NCBI RefSeq assembly: GCF_963675165.1
Contig: NC_087392.1
Span: 5,649,442 to 5,713,441, forward strand
Source of the DNA: Halichondria panicea
Taxonomy: Eukaryota > Porifera > Demospongiae > Suberitida > Halichondriidae
Length of the DNA stretch: 64,000 bases
Direction: 5' to 3'
Numbering within the stretch: the first letter of the stretch is position 1; every line of letters begins with the position of its first letter. A model generated the notes under the pieces. It saw nothing but the letters and a program-made list of their open reading frames with translations, was not told the DNA's origin and searched no databases. The position numbers were made by a program, and so were the translations under genes. Positions 61,278 through 64,000 of this stretch are shown here, piece by piece.

Positions 61278-62618
61278 TTGCTACATACAGACCTTGCTTA
61301 CATATTAATAGAATGTGCTCAAGAAATAGATGACGCATCTCTCAAAACTCTCAATCTATTGGAATTGTATGTAGACAAAGAACTATTGCTATCTACATCT
61401 CTTATAAAAGCTGACAGTATGGCCTCCAAAGATCAATTGCACATGAGTATTACAGGAGTGAGCAGTCACAGTCCGTCAGCTCAACACACTAGTTGGCCAC
61501 CAACTGTTTACGGCCCACACTCCTCTCACACCAGAACAGAACAATGTATCACTGTTTCAGATACCACTCAGATGACTACTAGCACTCATTCACAGTCAAG
61601 TGCTCATTTCCAATCGTCCATTAGCGCTAGCACTGAACAAATAGAGGCTAGTCCTCAAGTTTATGACTGTCTGGGTACTCCACCAGCTAAAAGGGTGTGT
61701 TTCAATAGCCCTCAACAGCTCAATTCTATATCGGCTGCATCCATATATCCGTTGTCTACCGGAACCAGAAGCACTATAGCAAGTTCAAGTCAGACAACAC
61801 CAGCTGGTAGTCAATACTTAGACTTCAGTGATGTCTACAGAACACTTTATCAAGCCAGCCCAAAATGGTACAACCTAGGCCTAGCACTGGGCCTTGATGC
61901 AGGTACCCTCAATATCATAGAACACAATAATAAAGAGTGTGAAAACTGCTTAAGGAAAGCCCTAAACCAACGATATGCTATCAGAAGATTGACATGGGCA
62001 GAAATAGACCAAGCTTTAAGACAACCTACTGTTGAAATGAACACATTGGCTGACGAAATACAAATGATCTTGACAAAAAGCTTATCAACAAGTATCTCAC
62101 ATCCTAGCAGTGACCCCACTCCAGAATGTGTTGTGAGGTATACCAGCTTCCTCAAAGACAGGTACAAACAGATGTCAGACAATAGGCCACCACCATTTAA
62201 TATCCCTCAACAGTTGGCAGGTAGCTCACGTCAGTACAAGAGTGATGATAGTGATACATGTATACAGCAGTATGAAAGTGATAACTCACTGATATCTGAT
62301 GGTGAATATTGTGAGACTGATCATCACACAAGCCAACAACATTCTATAGCAAGTTCAAGTCAAACAACACCAGCTACATGTAGTAACCAATTTTTAGACC
62401 TCAACGAAATGTACACTGAACTTTACGAAGCCCGTTCAAAATGGTACAACCTAGGCCTAGCACTGGGCCTTGATGCAGGTACACTCGATAGCATTGACAT
62501 TGAACACAAGAAATGCAAAACCTGTTTAAGGGAAGTCCTAAAACAACGAGATAACACCACAAAGTTATCACATACAGAAATAGACAAAGCTTTAAGACAA
62601 CCTATACTGTTCAAATGA
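61278..62618 (+). CDS. NLR-like locus, middle part: Ser/Thr-rich linker and two death-domain repeats
   Basis: The frame resumes with LHTDLAYILIECAQEIDDAS, which reads as a continuation of the helical domain before it. A Ser/Thr/Gln-rich linker follows, then two death-domain-like repeats (FSDVYRTLYQASPKWYNLGL... and LNEMYTELYEARSKWYNLGL...). Each has LALGLDAGTL, a Cys pair and a terminal EIDxALRQP. They are joined by PTPECVVRYTSFLKDRYKQM. The frame ends at TGA 62616-62618 after a two-base insertion (CCTATACTG against CCTACTG in the sister repeat). The repeats are almost identical in DNA, so they duplicated recently. No start codon is proposed here; it is a continuation. Confidence 0.7.
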   Translation: MLHTDLAYILIECAQEIDDASLKTLNLLELYVDKELLLSTSLIKADSMASKDQLHMSITGVSSHSPSAQHTSWPPTVYGPHSSHTRTEQCITVSDTTQMTTSTHSQSSAHFQSSISASTEQIEASPQVYDCLGTPPAKRVCFNSPQQLNSISAASIYPLSTGTRSTIASSSQTTPAGSQYLDFSDVYRTLYQASPKWYNLGLALGLDAGTLNIIEHNNKECENCLRKALNQRYAIRRLTWAEIDQALRQPTVEMNTLADEIQMILTKSLSTSISHPSSDPTPECVVRYTSFLKDRYKQMSDNRPPPFNIPQQLAGSSRQYKSDDSDTCIQQYESDNSLISDGEYCETDHHTSQQHSIASSSQTTPATCSNQFLDLNEMYTELYEARSKWYNLGLALGLDAGTLDSIDIEHKKCKTCLREVLKQRDNTTKLSHTEIDKALRQPILFK

Positions 62619-63130
62619 ACACATTGGCTGACAAAATACAAGAAAAGATATCCACAAAAAGCCTATCAACAAGTAGCTCACAGCCTAGCAGTGACCCCAC
62701 TCCAGAATGTGTTGTGAGGTACACCAGCTTCCTCAAAGACAGGTACAAACAGATGTCACCTTTTTCAGATGTCTACAGAACGCTTTATAAAGCCAGTCCA
62801 AAATGGTACAACCTAGGCCTAGCACTGGGCCTTGATACAGGTACCCTCAATATCATAGAACACGATAATAAAGAGTGTGAAACCTGCTTAAGGAAAGCCC
62901 TAGACAAACGACATGCTATCAGAAGATTGACATGGGCAGAAATAGACCAAGCTTTAAGACAAACTACTGTTCAAATGAACACATTGGCTGATAAAATACA
63001 AGAAATGGCCTCGAAACAAAGCCTATCAACAAGTAGCTCACAGCCTAGCAGTGACCCCACTCCAGAATGTGTTGTGAGGTACACCAGCTTCCTCAAAGAC
63101 AGGTACAAACAGATGTCACCTTTTTCAGAC
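61820..63130 (+). repeat. Tandem near-identical coding repeats (death-domain units) in the NLR-like locus
   Basis: Long stretches such as AAATGGTACAACCTAGGCCT and GCACTGGGCCTTGATGCAGG recur at about 61863, 62440 and 62803. CCAGAATGTGTTGTGAGGTA recurs at about 62121, 62702 and 63062. Repeats 1 and 3 are the most alike, which suggests recent unequal exchange. Confidence 0.88.
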
Positions 63131-64000
63131 GATTGGCCACCACCATTGAAAGAGAAGTTTACAAAACTAGCTCTAATAGAGAGAAAGAAACACATTCGCT
63201 TAACTCAAGCTAAACACCAACCATCAATCCAGTATGATTACGCTACTGGTAATGTGGACAATATTGTTGAGAGAAAGAAAGCGATTACGCTAGAACAGGT
63301 CTTCGAGCCTTTAAGTGGTGATTCCGAAATAGCTGCACCAAACAGGTACACTGTTGTAATGGACGGAGCCCCAGGAGTAGGCAAAACCACACTCAGCAGG
63401 AAGATATGCATTGATTGGGCACAAGGGAAGCTCATCAAGGACCACCACATTGTTATCCTCAAACCACTAAGGGAACTAAGAGATCACACAGCTGCCTCAC
63501 TCTCTGACCTAATAAAAACTGATGACTTTAAGCAACATGAAAGAGAGGAAATCCTCGATCACATCAAGAGCACGTCTGGTTCGGGAGTTATGTTCATCTT
63601 TGATGGTTTTGACGACCTGAGTAGCAAGCAACGATCTGATAAGAATACTATTTTCTGGAATATAATTCGAGGGAATTACCTACACAACTGTTCTGTGCTG
63701 GTTACATCACACTCATACGCCTCAGGCCCACTACAGGTAATCAACCGTGTCAATCGACATATTGAAGTATTAGGATTCAAGAAAAAAGATATTGAACATT
63801 GTATTAAGCAAAACGTTACAGATAAGACAAAAGCAAAGAAGCTAATACAGATGCTGAAAGAGAGGTTGGATATTGTCTCCCTATGCTATATCCCTCTAAA
63901 CTGCAGGATTGTACTGTATGTCTACCAGCAACAAGATACCTTACCCGACACACTCACACAACTCTATGAGGTATTCATTCTGTACACACTCAAACACTAC
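62615..64000 (+). CDS. NLR-like locus, 3' part: third death-domain repeat and NACHT NTPase, open at window end
   Basis: Reading frame open from 62615 to the last base (462 codons). It opens with the end of death repeat 2 (MNTLADKIQE...), then a third death-domain repeat (SDVYRTLYKASPKWYNLGLA). A linker (LKEKFTKLALIERKKHIRL) leads to a NACHT domain: Walker A GAPGVGKTT near 63366-63392, Walker B VMFIFDGFDDL near 63587-63618, then SVLVTSHS sensor-like sequence and winged-helix start (EVLGFKKKDIEHCI). NACHT proteins are STAND ATPases. With death domains in front, this is the architecture of animal NLR pattern-recognition receptors. Leucine-rich repeats, if any, lie beyond the window. Confidence 0.88.
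   Translation, partial: MNTLADKIQEKISTKSLSTSSSQPSSDPTPECVVRYTSFLKDRYKQMSPFSDVYRTLYKASPKWYNLGLALGLDTGTLNIIEHDNKECETCLRKALDKRHAIRRLTWAEIDQALRQTTVQMNTLADKIQEMASKQSLSTSSSQPSSDPTPECVVRYTSFLKDRYKQMSPFSDDWPPPLKEKFTKLALIERKKHIRLTQAKHQPSIQYDYATGNVDNIVERKKAITLEQVFEPLSGDSEIAAPNRYTVVMDGAPGVGKTTLSRKICIDWAQGKLIKDHHIVILKPLRELRDHTAASLSDLIKTDDFKQHEREEILDHIKSTSGSGVMFIFDGFDDLSSKQRSDKNTIFWNIIRGNYLHNCSVLVTSHSYASGPLQVINRVNRHIEVLGFKKKDIEHCIKQNVTDKTKAKKLIQMLKERLDIVSLCYIPLNCRIVLYVYQQQDTLPDTLTQLYEVFILYTLKHY

Noticed and set aside
62740-62775. CACCTTTTTCAG in the death repeats looks like an intron acceptor
   Set aside because: No donor lies at a compatible distance and the sequence codes in frame (MSPFSD). A 12-bp insert relative to repeat 1 is simpler.

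Overview
This is a piece of animal nuclear DNA. The genes are split by mostly short GT-AG introns. They encode metazoan proteins: a giant transmembrane cadherin, aspartylglucosaminidase, mitochondrial GLRX5, an L3HYPDH/proline racemase family enzyme, a CDKL kinase, AAMP, an SH2D4 adaptor and TAF1. An intronless kinase-coiled coil-Kelch gene and a DEATH/NACHT (NLR-like) gene are also present. That mix suggests a sponge (probably a demosponge) or another early-branching animal. The phylum is my inference and the species is not determined.

Layout: 1-9303 (+) is the 3' part of a one-exon cadherin. 10554-11040 (-) is a small membrane protein, possibly NDUFC2-like, head-to-head with AGA (11162-16744, +). 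GLRX5 (16980-17851, -) is head-to-head with the L3HYPDH-like gene (17973-20795, +). CDKL (22163-25870, -) and AAMP (26144-29052, -) follow. AAMP is head-to-head with an unrecognised two-TM protein (29265-34567, +). A DUF271-type glycosyltransferase (34956-36406, -) is head-to-head with SH2D4 (36807-40155, +). TAF1 (40650-59727, -, 28 coding exons) fills much of the rest, with the kinase-Kelch gene nested in one of its introns. TAF1 is head-to-head with the NLR-like locus (59947 to the window end, +), which has two reading-frame breaks. The exon models of AGA, GLRX5, L3HYPDH, CDKL, AAMP, the two-TM gene, the glycosyltransferase, SH2D4 and TAF1 all sum to whole codons with matching splice phases.

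The non-coding part is unusual. Nearly every intron longer than a few hundred bases is filled by a minisatellite. In at least eight places the repeated unit straddles a splice junction, so real exon ends with their donor or acceptor are copied 2 to about 26 times into the intron. There are also several inverted-repeat elements: a dispersed foldback family of about 340 bp present in seven places, two related elements in AGA introns, three TA-flanked MITE-like elements, and three compact hairpins each bounded by 11-bp direct repeats (two perfect, one diverged). The hairpins and the junction-spanning arrays are the best candidates for something undescribed.

The genes do not form one pathway. They are mostly housekeeping genes packed as divergent pairs, plus adhesion (cadherin), signalling (SH2D4, CDKL, kinase-Kelch) and innate-immunity-type (NLR) genes.
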